Shown here one piece after another: positions 53,652 through 61,766 of a stretch of DNA of 64,000 nt. The notes below the pieces were generated by a model. It was not told where the DNA came from, ran no database searches, and was given only the letters and a program-made list of their open reading frames with translations. Origin of the DNA: SW132 sp038150125 (GTDB lineage: Bacteria; Bacteroidota; Rhodothermia; Balneolales; Balneolaceae); NCBI RefSeq assembly GCF_038150125.1, contig NZ_JBBVMF010000006.1, positions 259,088 through 323,087 of the forward strand. Direction: 5' to 3'. Within the stretch, counting starts at the first letter, position 1; the number at the start of each line of letters is the position of its first letter. The position numbers were made by a program, and so were the translations under genes.

Positions 53652-55241
53652 ATGAAAAAGACAACATTCGATCTATCTCAACACGATATTCACGTAGAAA
53701 ATATTATAAGGAACCCGGCACCCGGTAAATTTTATGAAGATGCCATCAAGTATGATGCAGGCTCTGCAATAGCTGATAACGGAGCACTGATTGTAAGATC
53801 CGGAAAACGAACCGGACGAAGTCCTGCTGACAAGCGGGTGGTGAAAACTGAAAATATAAGTGAAGATATCTGGTGGGGAGATATCAATATTCCGCTTGAT
53901 GAACACACATATAATATTAACCATCGAAGAGCAACAGACTACCTCAACACATGCGAGCGGCTCTATGTGATTGATGGATTTGCCGGCTGGGATCCGGAGC
54001 ACCGTCTGAAAGTCCGAATCATTGCCGAACGTCCCTACCACGGATTGTTTATGCATAATATGCTGATACGTCCAAGTAAAGAAGAACTTAAAGAGTTTGG
54101 CGATCCTGACTTTGTGGTGTATAACGCCGGCAAGTTCCCCGCCAACACGTTTACCGAAGGCATGACATCTGATGCCAGTGTGGATGTAAACTTTGAAACA
54201 AATTCCATGGTGATACTTGGAACTGAATACGCCGGGGAGATGAAGAAAGGTATCTTCACCGTGATGCACTACCTGATGCCGCAGAAAGATGTTCTTTCTA
54301 TGCACTGTTCAGCCAACGAAGGAGACGATAAAGATTCTGCTCTTTTCTTTGGACTGTCAGGTACGGGTAAAACAACTCTATCTGCAGACAGCAGCAGGAA
54401 GCTGATTGGTGACGATGAGCACTGCTGGAGCGAAGATGGGGTCTTCAACATCGAAGGTGGCTGTTACGCAAAAGCGATCGGGCTGACCGAAGAGTCGGAA
54501 CCCGAAATTTACAACGCCATTAAATACGGCACCGTACTGGAAAACGTGGTCTATGATGAAAATACACGGGAAGTTGACTACGACGACGTGAGTATCACGC
54601 AAAATACGCGTGCATCCTACCCGATTGAGTATATTGATAACGCCAAAATACCTTGCATTACGGGACATCCGGATAATATCATCTTCCTGACGTACGATGC
54701 GTTTGGCGTCCTGCCACCGGTGAGTAAATTGACGCCCGAACAGGCGATGTACCATTTTATTAGTGGATATACTGCGAAAGTGGCCGGGACCGAAATGGGT
54801 GTAACGGAACCACAAGCAACGTTTTCCGCCTGCTTTGGCGCAGCATTTCTTGTATGGCCACCATCGCGATATGCTGAAATGCTGGCTGAAAAAATGAGAA
54901 AACACGGATCCAATGCGTGGCTGGTTAACACCGGTCTGACAGGTGGTGCATATGGAACCGGAAAACGCATTGATCTGAAGAGTACGCGCGCCATCATCGA
55001 CGCTATCCACTCAGGGTCGCTGAAAGATGTCGATACCGTGAAAGACGATGTGTTTGGCGTTGAGATACCCACTGAATGCGAAGGCGTTGATCCAAAAGTA
55101 CTGGTCCCCAAAAAGGCCTGGAGCGATAAAGATGCATACGACGAGGAAGCGAAAAAACTTGGCGGACTCTTCAACAATAACTTCAAAAAATACAAAGACG
55201 AAAGCAGCGAAGAGATTCTGAAAGCCGGACCAAAAGTCTGA
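53652..55241 (+). CDS. pckA: Phosphoenolpyruvate carboxykinase (ATP)
   Basis: Converts oxaloacetate plus ATP to phosphoenolpyruvate, ADP and CO2, the entry step of gluconeogenesis. The 529-residue protein has the RSGKRTGRSPADKR substrate loop, the P-loop GLSGTGKTTLSAD, the metal/phosphate motif LIGDDEHCWSEDGVFNIEGGCYAK, and VNTGLTGGAYGTGKRIDL near the C-terminus. Length and motif order are standard. It is a single-gene transcript with a strong terminator. Confidence 0.98.
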   Translation: MKKTTFDLSQHDIHVENIIRNPAPGKFYEDAIKYDAGSAIADNGALIVRSGKRTGRSPADKRVVKTENISEDIWWGDINIPLDEHTYNINHRRATDYLNTCERLYVIDGFAGWDPEHRLKVRIIAERPYHGLFMHNMLIRPSKEELKEFGDPDFVVYNAGKFPANTFTEGMTSDASVDVNFETNSMVILGTEYAGEMKKGIFTVMHYLMPQKDVLSMHCSANEGDDKDSALFFGLSGTGKTTLSADSSRKLIGDDEHCWSEDGVFNIEGGCYAKAIGLTEESEPEIYNAIKYGTVLENVVYDENTREVDYDDVSITQNTRASYPIEYIDNAKIPCITGHPDNIIFLTYDAFGVLPPVSKLTPEQAMYHFISGYTAKVAGTEMGVTEPQATFSACFGAAFLVWPPSRYAEMLAEKMRKHGSNAWLVNTGLTGGAYGTGKRIDLKSTRAIIDAIHSGSLKDVDTVKDDVFGVEIPTECEGVDPKVLVPKKAWSDKDAYDEEAKKLGGLFNNNFKKYKDESSEEILKAGPKV

Positions 55242-55271
55242 CGTCAGACTCTATATTATTCACATTCAATC

Positions 55272-55304
55272 AAGCCGCTCCGGTATCGGGGCGGCTTTTT
55301 TTTT
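55272..55304 (+). terminator. Rho-independent terminator of pckA
   Basis: AAGCCGCTCCG pairs with CGGGGCGGCTT around a 4-6-base loop, followed by a run of nine or more T. It starts 30 bp after the pckA stop codon. Confidence 0.92.
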
Positions 55305-55357
55305 ATGTTCGTATTTGATGCTAGCCGAACCTGAAATTAGTGGTCATTGGAGTAAGC

Positions 55358-55457
55358 GAGGCTGGTTTTTTGCACAAGTGCCAGCCTCATCAACCCGCCA
55401 CGATTGGAGGTCCTTCGGACGCTGCAATGTGGCTGGCCCAACCTCCGGGCGTCCGAA
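55358..55457. repeat. Intergenic element with several GC-rich inverted repeats
   Basis: In the 774-bp gene-free space 55242-56015. GAGGCTGG (55358-55365) pairs with CCAGCCTC (55381-55388). GGAGGT (55407-55412) can pair with ACCTCC (55441-55446), while TTCGGACGC (55414-55422) can pair with GCGTCCGAA (55449-55457); the last two pairings cross. A minus-strand open frame here looks like a by-product of the repeat and I do not call it a gene. Confidence 0.6.
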
Positions 55458-55673
55458 GCGTTGAGTGGTGGCGCACCAGGTTAAGCTAAGTTCGTGTCTT
55501 GTTGAAATGTGGTTTAGCCCCGAATGCTTTCGGGTTGAGTTTTTCAAAAAAATCGATTTATGACGTTTTAATATAGTATTCCGGGACGACTCATCTGATG
55601 ACTCGCATGCGGCAATTTACCGTTAAAACGACATTAGTCACTTGTTTAAATCATTTTTCAAGGCAGAACTCAA

Positions 55674-55718
55674 TTGGCCGAAGGCCAAAAACAACACAGC
55701 CCAGGGTAAAACTCTGGG
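55674..55718. repeat. Short dispersed-type element with two hairpins
   Basis: TTGGCC-GAA-GGCCAA (55674-55688) is followed by CCCAG...CTGGG (55700-55718). It resembles short extragenic repeats that yield spurious small proteins containing an AQG-type stretch. The remaining sequence to 56015 is AT-rich; nothing else is recognised. Confidence 0.5.
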
Positions 55719-56015
55719 TCAGAAACAGAGTCGTAAAAAATATCAGGCTGACAATCTGCAATATCACCATCGAATTGTCGACACAGTAAACACGCTCTAT
55801 CTTTTAATTCTATGGCGGTTTCAAAAGCTGAGTTGGTTAAACCCTGCGCCCGTTAAATTGAAATTCGAATAAATGGAGATCGTACATCAGTCAACTACAC
55901 CCGGTAGCAGGTTCCTCTGGAATGTGCGTCAATTTTGATCTACATTGATTTAGCAGGCATATAACCAAAGTAAAAATTGATTCGAGAACGCATTAAATAG
56001 AGAACAGGCAAGATT

Positions 56016-56606
56016 ATGAAAGCACTAACTTTTTCTGCGATTCTGCTTTTAATGACTGCCTTGACGGCATGCAGTGGTAGCACTGACGAAAATCAAGCCG
56101 ATACCGGCGAGCAGAATGTGTCGAATCAACAGCAAGCGCAGATTCAGCAGCAGGAATCACAAATTCCCTACAATTTCAGGCTGGAGATGGAAACGCTGCT
56201 GGAGCATTATTTTGATTTAAAAAATGCGGTGGTGACGTCTGAAATGCCGGCGGCAAAAGAAGCAGCAAAAGAGCTTTCAGCATACACAACTGAAGTGATG
56301 GATGAAGTTTTGGAAGCAGAAAACCAGGGTTTGTGGCTTGGTATTGCGCGAATCATTCGAACAGAATCTGACAAACTTATTAGTACAGATAGCCTGGAAG
56401 ATATGCGTATTTACTTCGAACATATCTCCAGAACAGTGATCAGGATTGCCGACTCCTTCGATCCCGCCGGCGACCCGTATTATCTGATGGAGTGCGACGA
56501 GGCGGCCATCGGTGAAGGGCAGTGGCTCAGCCGCGATGAAGAGATTCGCAATCCCTATCAAACCTCTGCAGATGTGAGTTGTGGAGAGATTTTGGAGGAG
56601 TTTTAG
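56016..56606 (+). CDS. DUF3347-domain lipoprotein
   Basis: A 196-residue lipoprotein (MKALTFSAILLLMTALTAC, lipobox cysteine at residue 19), followed by a glutamine-rich linker (about 35-50) and a DUF3347 domain: LETLLEHYFDLKNAVVTSE-type start, AAKEAAKELSAYTTEVM, and the C-terminal QWLSRDEEIRNPYQTSADVSCGEILEEF with a final CG. The domain is found in copper-resistance CusB-like proteins and as a stand-alone lipoprotein. A metal role is inferred only from family. Confidence 0.85.
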   Translation: MKALTFSAILLLMTALTACSGSTDENQADTGEQNVSNQQQAQIQQQESQIPYNFRLEMETLLEHYFDLKNAVVTSEMPAAKEAAKELSAYTTEVMDEVLEAENQGLWLGIARIIRTESDKLISTDSLEDMRIYFEHISRTVIRIADSFDPAGDPYYLMECDEAAIGEGQWLSRDEEIRNPYQTSADVSCGEILEEF

Positions 56607-56632
56607 TCAAATTTTAAAACTCTCAATCTAAT

Positions 56633-56818
56633 ATGTCAAGCAAATTCATCTTTACACAAGGCATCAAAAATTGTGTTATCACACCTAATGATATCTCAAC
56701 TTTCTTTGGGGCAAATCCCGTACCCTGGATAATCCACCCAATTATCAGAAAAGGACTGTTTAATTTGGATTTTGAATATGAAAGCTCTGAACCGTTTACA
56801 AGAATGAACAGGGAGTAG
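56633..56818 (+). CDS. Small uncharacterised ORF
   Basis: A 61-residue frame 26 bp after the DUF3347 gene. It encodes KFIFTQGIKNCVITPNDI followed by a mixed stretch with no family signature, no signal and no membrane helix. It could be a small real gene or the remnant of a longer one. The start codon is an ATG with no visible ribosome site. Low confidence. Confidence 0.3.
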   Translation: MSSKFIFTQGIKNCVITPNDISTFFGANPVPWIIHPIIRKGLFNLDFEYESSEPFTRMNRE

Positions 56819-56850
56819 GCTGGGAATTTTAAGGAGATAAAATTCGTGAG

Positions 56851-57255
56851 TCAGGATTCAATTACTTCTTTTGGATGTTTAGCTAACTCAGGAAACTCCC
56901 TCAGAAGTTGCTTATCCATAGTAATTAATTTGAGATCGAGTTCGCTGGCTAAACTTACGAATTCACAATCGTAAGAGGAGCAAGTTGATTGACTAACACG
57001 ATGGAGCACCTGCACCGAATTCACCCGGAATTGATAATCATTCATTTGAAGCTCCGCCTTCTCCATAATTAACAGGGCTTCTGATAAATCAAGCAGTTTC
57101 TTTCTTAAATAAAGTGTAACGACATTTCGAAATTCGCTTTGCCAAAGTATAGGTGCCGACCATTGAGGATCTTTCTGATACAACTTGTCACACAGTTCCG
57201 TTGAATCAGACGGAAGCCAAAAATGGGCGATAATATTCGTATCAACAACGATCAT
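56851..57255 (-). CDS. PIN-domain toxin (VapC/FitB type)
   Basis: A 134-residue PIN-domain ribonuclease toxin. Acidic catalytic residues are in MIVVDTNIIAHF (Asp5), WQSEFRNVV (Glu), CSSYDCEFVSLASEL (Asp) and LITMDKQL (Asp). It cleaves RNA when free and is held inactive by the antitoxin. Its ATG overlaps the antitoxin stop (ATGA), the usual coupling of such pairs. Target RNA unknown. Confidence 0.9.
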   Translation of the reverse strand: MIVVDTNIIAHFWLPSDSTELCDKLYQKDPQWSAPILWQSEFRNVVTLYLRKKLLDLSEALLIMEKAELQMNDYQFRVNSVQVLHRVSQSTCSSYDCEFVSLASELDLKLITMDKQLLREFPELAKHPKEVIES

Positions 57256-57491
57256 GGACGCCCCTGCTCAATAGCAGATTCTATTTCTTCAGAAGAGAGG
57301 CTGCCTCTCGCTTTTTTCCGCATGCGGCGTGCTTCCTTTAAAATATCGTCAGCAGAAACGGTCTGCGGCTTGACAGTTTTCTCTAAGCAGGCAATGATTT
57401 CGCTGTTAATACTGCGGTGGTGAGCTCCGGCTTGCTCTCTGATTTTTTTATAAATGTCTTCAGGAATATTTTTAACTGTGATACTTGGCAT
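57252..57491 (-). CDS. FitA/VapB-like antitoxin
   Basis: A 79-residue protein with an N-terminal ribbon-helix-helix DNA-binding segment (SITVKNIPEDIYKKIREQAGAHHRSINSEIIACLE) of the Arc/FitA type and a C-terminal helical tail (DDILKEARRMRKKARGSLSSEEI) that would wrap around the PIN toxin. It overlaps the toxin gene by four bases. A GTTTC...GAAAC inverted repeat upstream (about 57505-57531) is a plausible autoregulatory site. Confidence 0.88.
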   Translation of the reverse strand: MPSITVKNIPEDIYKKIREQAGAHHRSINSEIIACLEKTVKPQTVSADDILKEARRMRKKARGSLSSEEIESAIEQGRP

Positions 57492-57883
57492 AATGATTTG
57501 GTTTCGTTATGGTTTATATTTGAAACTAAATAAGAGCGCTGATTATTCCAAGTAAATGAAAATACTGCCATTCATTAACTTTCTACTAAATTTCAAACGG
57601 AATGGATCCAACTTATACTGAGAAGAACAGAAAAAAATATAGTTCATTGCCTTAATCTCAATAGAATATCTTAGAATACTTTTAATGTTTCAAAACGAGA
57701 AGTTGTCAAATATCTGAGTAATTCTACACCGGTATGAGTATTTCCTTGAGTCGTAAGACGAGCGTGTACGCGAAGAGTATTTTCGAGCTATATTTAAATT
57801 CTCATCCATAGCAGAGGTTCACACGAAAAACTGTTATTTTGTAAGTCTTTGACTTTATCGAAAATCCGTAGCTATTCAATTTT
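57492..57883. other. 392-bp AT-rich stretch with no gene seen
   Basis: Shared upstream region of the divergent antitoxin and ABC-F genes. Apart from the possible antitoxin operator near 57505-57531, I see no open frame or clear structure. Confidence 0.5.
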
Positions 57884-59806
57884 ATGACCTATCTCACTGT
57901 TGAGAATCTCTCCAAGCATTTTGGTGAGCGCACACTATTTGAAAATATCACCTTTGGCATGTCGAAAGGTGATAAAACCGCACTGATTGCTCCGAACGGC
58001 ACGGGTAAATCAACCTTGCTTAAAATTATAGCCGGTGAAGAGAGCCAGAGTAGCGGAGAAGTGATGCTGCAAAGTGATGTCCGTGTTGGCTATCTAAAGC
58101 AGGAGCCGGAACTGAATCCCGCTCTCACTATCAACGAATATATACTGCAGGGTGATTCCGACATCACAAAGATTGTTCGGGAATATGAACGCGCCACAGA
58201 AGCCCAGGCGGCCGACTTTACCGAAAAAACACAGGATGCATTCATGAAAGCATCATCTGCAATGGACGCTGCAGGCGCATGGGATTTTGAGCAGCGCATG
58301 CAGCAGATTCTTGGCAAACTTGAAATTCACGATCTTGAACGGCTGATCAGCTCGCTGTCCGGCGGAGAAAAGAAGCGTGTGGCGCTGGCGTTCGTGCTGA
58401 TCAACAGCCCCGACCTGATTATCCTTGATGAGCCTACCAACCACCTCGATCTCGACATGATTGAGTGGCTTGAAGAGTACCTGGCCAAAAGCAATGTTAC
58501 TCTTTTGATGGTGACTCACGATCGTTATTTTCTCGATCGCGTATGTAATCATATCCTGGAGATGGATGCCGGGAACTTGTACCATCACAAAGGAAACTAC
58601 GGCTACTACCTTCAGAAGAAAGCCGAACGAGAGGAGCAGGAGCGCGCCGAGATGCATAAAGCGGGTCAGCTCTACAAAAAAGAGCTGGAGTGGATGAGGC
58701 GCCAGCCAAAAGCACGGACATCCAAGTCGAAATCTAGAATTGACGCTTTTCACGATACGGCTGAGAAGGTAAATCAGCGATCAGACGATACCGAACTGCA
58801 GCTTGGAATCTCATCAAAACGAATTGGCGGGAATGTGCTGGAGCTTGAGGATATTAATAAATCGTATGATGACCTCACTATACTTGATGGATTCACTTAT
58901 TCATTTAAAAAAGGGGAGCGGATCGGTATCATCGGGAAGAACGGGGTTGGAAAAAGTACATTTCTGAAGATTATAACCGGTGAGGAAGAGGCCGATTCGG
59001 GCAATGTAGATACCGGGCAGACCATAGAGTTTGGCTATTATAAACAGCAGGAAACCGGGTTTAATGAAGATCTGCGCATGATAGAAGTGGTGAAGGAGGT
59101 GGCATCGGTAATTACCATGGCAGATGGCAGCGAGGTGTCGGCGTCAAAATTCCTGGAGCACTTTATGTTTCCGCCCAAGATGCAGTATACGCCGGTACGG
59201 AAACTTAGCGGAGGTGAGCGACGTCGGCTCTCTTTAATGTTGGTGCTGGTCAAAAATCCCAACTTTCTTATTCTTGATGAGCCCACGAATGACCTCGACC
59301 TGATGACGCTGCAAAAGCTTGAAGAGTTTCTGCTCAACTTTGGTGGCTGTCTGATTCTTGTCTCGCACGATCGGTTTTTCATGGACAAACTGGTGGATCA
59401 CTACTTTGTATTTGAAGGTGATGGCGTGATCGACGATCACCACGGAACCTACCAGGAGTACCGCGACCTTAAAGAGGCGCGGGAAGCAGAAGCAAAACGG
59501 ATGGCCCGCGAAGCGGCGAGTTCAAAAACGTCGAGGTCGTCATCATCAAAAAGTAAACCGACAATACCAAAGAAAAAGGCTCCCGGGCTGACATTCAAAG
59601 AGCAGAAGCAGTTTAAAAAACTGGAAAAAGAGATTGCCAAACTCGAAAAAGAGCAGTCAGCTCTGGAAGCCGACATCGCAAGCGGTGACCTATCCGGCGA
59701 CGAGCTTCAGGAAACATCCGAGCGGTACGGCGAAATTACCGGTGAGATAGAAGAAAAAACGATGGAGTGGATGGAGCTGGCAGAGAAAAATGAGAGTGGG
59801 AGTTGA
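57884..59806 (+). CDS. ABC-F family ATPase (Uup-like)
   Basis: A 640-residue cytoplasmic protein with two ABC ATPase domains and no membrane segment. Domain 1 has Walker A APNGTGKST, signature LSGGEKKR, Walker B LIILDEPTNHLD; domain 2 has GKNGVGKST, LSGGERRR and LILDEPTNDLD. The linker between them (about 240-320) is basic and helical. A lysine-rich stretch and a coiled coil (about 560-635) at the C-terminus match the Uup type. ABC-F proteins act on the ribosome; Uup-like ones also affect ribosome assembly or stalled-ribosome rescue. Single gene. Confidence 0.92.
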   Translation: MTYLTVENLSKHFGERTLFENITFGMSKGDKTALIAPNGTGKSTLLKIIAGEESQSSGEVMLQSDVRVGYLKQEPELNPALTINEYILQGDSDITKIVREYERATEAQAADFTEKTQDAFMKASSAMDAAGAWDFEQRMQQILGKLEIHDLERLISSLSGGEKKRVALAFVLINSPDLIILDEPTNHLDLDMIEWLEEYLAKSNVTLLMVTHDRYFLDRVCNHILEMDAGNLYHHKGNYGYYLQKKAEREEQERAEMHKAGQLYKKELEWMRRQPKARTSKSKSRIDAFHDTAEKVNQRSDDTELQLGISSKRIGGNVLELEDINKSYDDLTILDGFTYSFKKGERIGIIGKNGVGKSTFLKIITGEEEADSGNVDTGQTIEFGYYKQQETGFNEDLRMIEVVKEVASVITMADGSEVSASKFLEHFMFPPKMQYTPVRKLSGGERRRLSLMLVLVKNPNFLILDEPTNDLDLMTLQKLEEFLLNFGGCLILVSHDRFFMDKLVDHYFVFEGDGVIDDHHGTYQEYRDLKEAREAEAKRMAREAASSKTSRSSSSKSKPTIPKKKAPGLTFKEQKQFKKLEKEIAKLEKEQSALEADIASGDLSGDELQETSERYGEITGEIEEKTMEWMELAEKNESGS

Positions 59807-59810
59807 AAAT

Positions 59811-60000
59811 CCCCTCTTCGAGAGGGGAAAAGTGAAATCAAACGGACATATCCGGTTTGATGATCGAGGGGTGCGTTCCTGGGCGCTGCTCAAACTCTGG
59901 GCAAGTCTATCAATCCCAATCCCTGCCACACACCCCTGACTCCCGAAACCGTCGCTGCGCGCTGTTTCGTAAGTCTGTCCCCTCTCGAGATGGGATTTCC
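59811..60000. repeat. Pair of inverted intergenic palindromic elements
   Basis: Left copy: CCCCTCT-TCG-AGAGGGG (59811-59827), then a hairpin ATCAAAC/GTTTGAT (59837-59861) and AGGGGTGCGTTCCTG (59867-59881). Right copy, in reverse sense: CACACCCCTGA (59929-59939), GAAAC...GTTTC (59945-59968), CCCCTCTCGAGATGGG (59979-59994). Both have the three-part order also seen at 28608-28680. They lie right after the ABC-F stop. Confidence 0.7.
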
Positions 60001-60060
60001 GGGACTTTCGACTGGTTTTTTAAATCTGACGGCTAAATTTAAGGACGGGCAAAGTAAATC

Positions 60061-60152
60061 CCCTCTTGCCCCAAGGATTCCTTTGGAAAGAGGGGAAAGC
60101 GCATCAAAACGTGCAGAGCTCGATTTTGATAGCAAGGGGTGTGTTCCTGAGC
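60061..60152. repeat. Third copy of the CCCCTCT/AGGGGTG element
   Basis: CCCCTCTT (60061-60068) and AAGAGGGG (60089-60096) enclose an inner CCAAGG/CCTTTGG hairpin; ATCAAAA...TTTTGAT follows (60103-60130); then AGGGGTGTGTTCCTGAGC (60135-60152). It is in the same orientation as the left copy at 59811. Confidence 0.65.
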
Positions 60153-60234
60153 TTTTCCCTTAATCGAAACAAGCTAACCAACCCATATCAACCCAGTTAC
60201 CGCCAAGAGTTGCGTCGGCCGACAAAAATTGTAA

Positions 60235-60277
60235 GACAAAAAAAGATCCGCAATGTCTTTTTGAGACATTGCGGATC
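60235..60277 (-). terminator. Strong terminator of the helicase gene
   Basis: GATCCGCAATGTCT (60245-60258) pairs perfectly with AGACATTGCGGATC (60264-60277) around a 5-base loop. Read on the minus strand it is followed by a T-run (A-run 60238-60244). It lies 30 bp after the helicase stop. Confidence 0.92.
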
Positions 60278-60306
60278 TGGAATACGTTTTCTAAATATAA
60301 AATAAC

Positions 60307-61575
60307 CTACCGGCGGGATTTGCTTCTTTTCCCGGATGATTTTGGACGCCGGCGTTTACCGCCATTGCTGCCGTTGCTGGTCCCATTACTGCTTCCGTTG
60401 TGACTCACGGTTTCAGCCTGCTGGGGTTTGGTGTCAGGTGCTCCATTTCCATTTCCATGTCCGTCCATCACCGGGATTTTTTGGTTGATCAGTTTCTCAA
60501 TATCGCGGAGATACTCCTTTTCGCTGGAGTCTACAAACGAAAGAGCTGTGCCGTCTGAACCTGCCCGGCCCGTTCTGCCGATACGGTGTACATAGGTTTC
60601 CGGGATATTCGGGATTTCAAAGTTGATTACATATTTTAGCTCATCAACATCGATTCCGCGGGCTGCAATATCGGTGGCTACAAGCACCCGTGTCGACTGA
60701 TCCTTGAAGTTGCTGAGTGCCCGCTGACGCGCATTTTGTGATTTATTACCGTGGATGGCTTCCGCCTGTATGCTTTTTTTGTTCAGCATCTTAACCACAT
60801 TGTTGGCGCCCCGTTTTGTTCGGGTAAAGACCAGCGCCGATCCAACATTTTCATCGGTTAACACATCCACAAGAAGCTGCTTCTTATTTCCTTTATCAAC
60901 ATAGAAAATTCCCTGCCTGATCTTGTCGACAGTAGCTGCTTCGGGGGTCACCTCAATTTTCGTCGGGTTAGTGAGGATGGAGCTGGAAAGCTTAACAATC
61001 TCTTGCGGCATGGTTGCCGAGAAAAACAGTGTCTGACGCTTTTTGGGAAGAACCCTCAGCATTTTCTTAATGTCATGAATAAATCCCATGTCAAGCATTC
61101 TGTCAGCTTCATCCAGGACAAAAATCTCAATATTCGCCAGCGAAATGAAACCCTGGTTCATAAGGTCGAGCAGACGACCGGGTGTAGCTGTTAAAATATC
61201 AACTCCTCGTTTCAGTTGTTTCACCTGGCGTTTCTGGTTCACGCCGCCGTAAACAACCGCGGTGCTGAGCCCGGTATACCGGCCATAATTTTTAAAGCTC
61301 TCATCAATCTGAATTGCAAGCTCACGAGTGGGCGTCACGATTAAACTTCTGATGTTTCGGTTTTGATCGGTGCTGCTGTTGATACTCAGCTGTTCCAGGA
61401 TAGGAATGGCAAAGGCAGCAGTTTTTCCCGTGCCAGTCTGGGCGCATCCAAGCAGGTCTTTTCCCTGTAATGCAATCGGTATGGCTTGTTCCTGGATGGG
61501 TGTTGGGGTAGTGTATCCTTCGTCGTTTAGAGATCTGAGGATTGGATCTGATAGCTTAAGTGAATTGAACGACAT
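60307..61575 (-). CDS. DEAD-box RNA helicase (RhlE-like)
   Basis: A 422-residue ATP-dependent RNA helicase. The Q motif (GYTTPTPIQEQAIPIAL), motif I (CAQTGTGKTAAFAIP), Ia (PTRELAIQ), II (VLDEADRMLD), III (FFSATMP), IV-VI (HGNKSQNARQRAL, VATDIAARGIDVDEL, HRIGRTGRAG) are all present. The C-terminus is a Gly/Asn/Ser-rich then strongly basic tail (GGKRRRPKSSGKRSKSRR) that would bind RNA. RhlE-type helicases act in ribosome assembly and RNA decay, often in the cold. A terminator-like hairpin sits 16 bp before the start codon, which suggests control in the leader. Confidence 0.95.
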   Translation of the reverse strand: MSFNSLKLSDPILRSLNDEGYTTPTPIQEQAIPIALQGKDLLGCAQTGTGKTAAFAIPILEQLSINSSTDQNRNIRSLIVTPTRELAIQIDESFKNYGRYTGLSTAVVYGGVNQKRQVKQLKRGVDILTATPGRLLDLMNQGFISLANIEIFVLDEADRMLDMGFIHDIKKMLRVLPKKRQTLFFSATMPQEIVKLSSSILTNPTKIEVTPEAATVDKIRQGIFYVDKGNKKQLLVDVLTDENVGSALVFTRTKRGANNVVKMLNKKSIQAEAIHGNKSQNARQRALSNFKDQSTRVLVATDIAARGIDVDELKYVINFEIPNIPETYVHRIGRTGRAGSDGTALSFVDSSEKEYLRDIEKLINQKIPVMDGHGNGNGAPDTKPQQAETVSHNGSSNGTSNGSNGGKRRRPKSSGKRSKSRR

Positions 61576-61590
61576 ATAATATATAAAATG

Positions 61591-61620
61591 AAAAAAGCCC
61601 GCTTCGAAAGTGCGGGCTTT
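61591..61620 (-). promoter_or_regulatory. Terminator-like leader hairpin before the helicase
   Basis: On the minus strand AAAGCCCGC (61620-61612) pairs with GCGGGCTTT (61602-61594) around a 9-base loop and is followed by T residues to 61591, ending 16 bp before the start codon at 61575. This has the form of an intrinsic terminator and could be an attenuator or the 3' end of a separate short upstream RNA. I see no clear competing antiterminator. Confidence 0.6.
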
Positions 61621-61766
61621 GAAAAGTGAACTTTAAGATACGGATAATTTTGGTGAGATCTATGAGGCAGCACAGAACGAGGCATTGGAAACCTTTTCGC
61701 GCCTTGTAGATCACCCCTATAGGCTGTAAGTTTATCGGTTATTAATCAACTCAATGCTACTCATCT

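Noticed and set aside
54378..55195. Long minus-strand frames opposite pckA
   Set aside because: Antisense by-products of a highly conserved coding gene.
55344..55872. Small proteins in the pckA downstream space
   Set aside because: They coincide with GC-rich palindromic repeats and have no recognisable domain or start signal.
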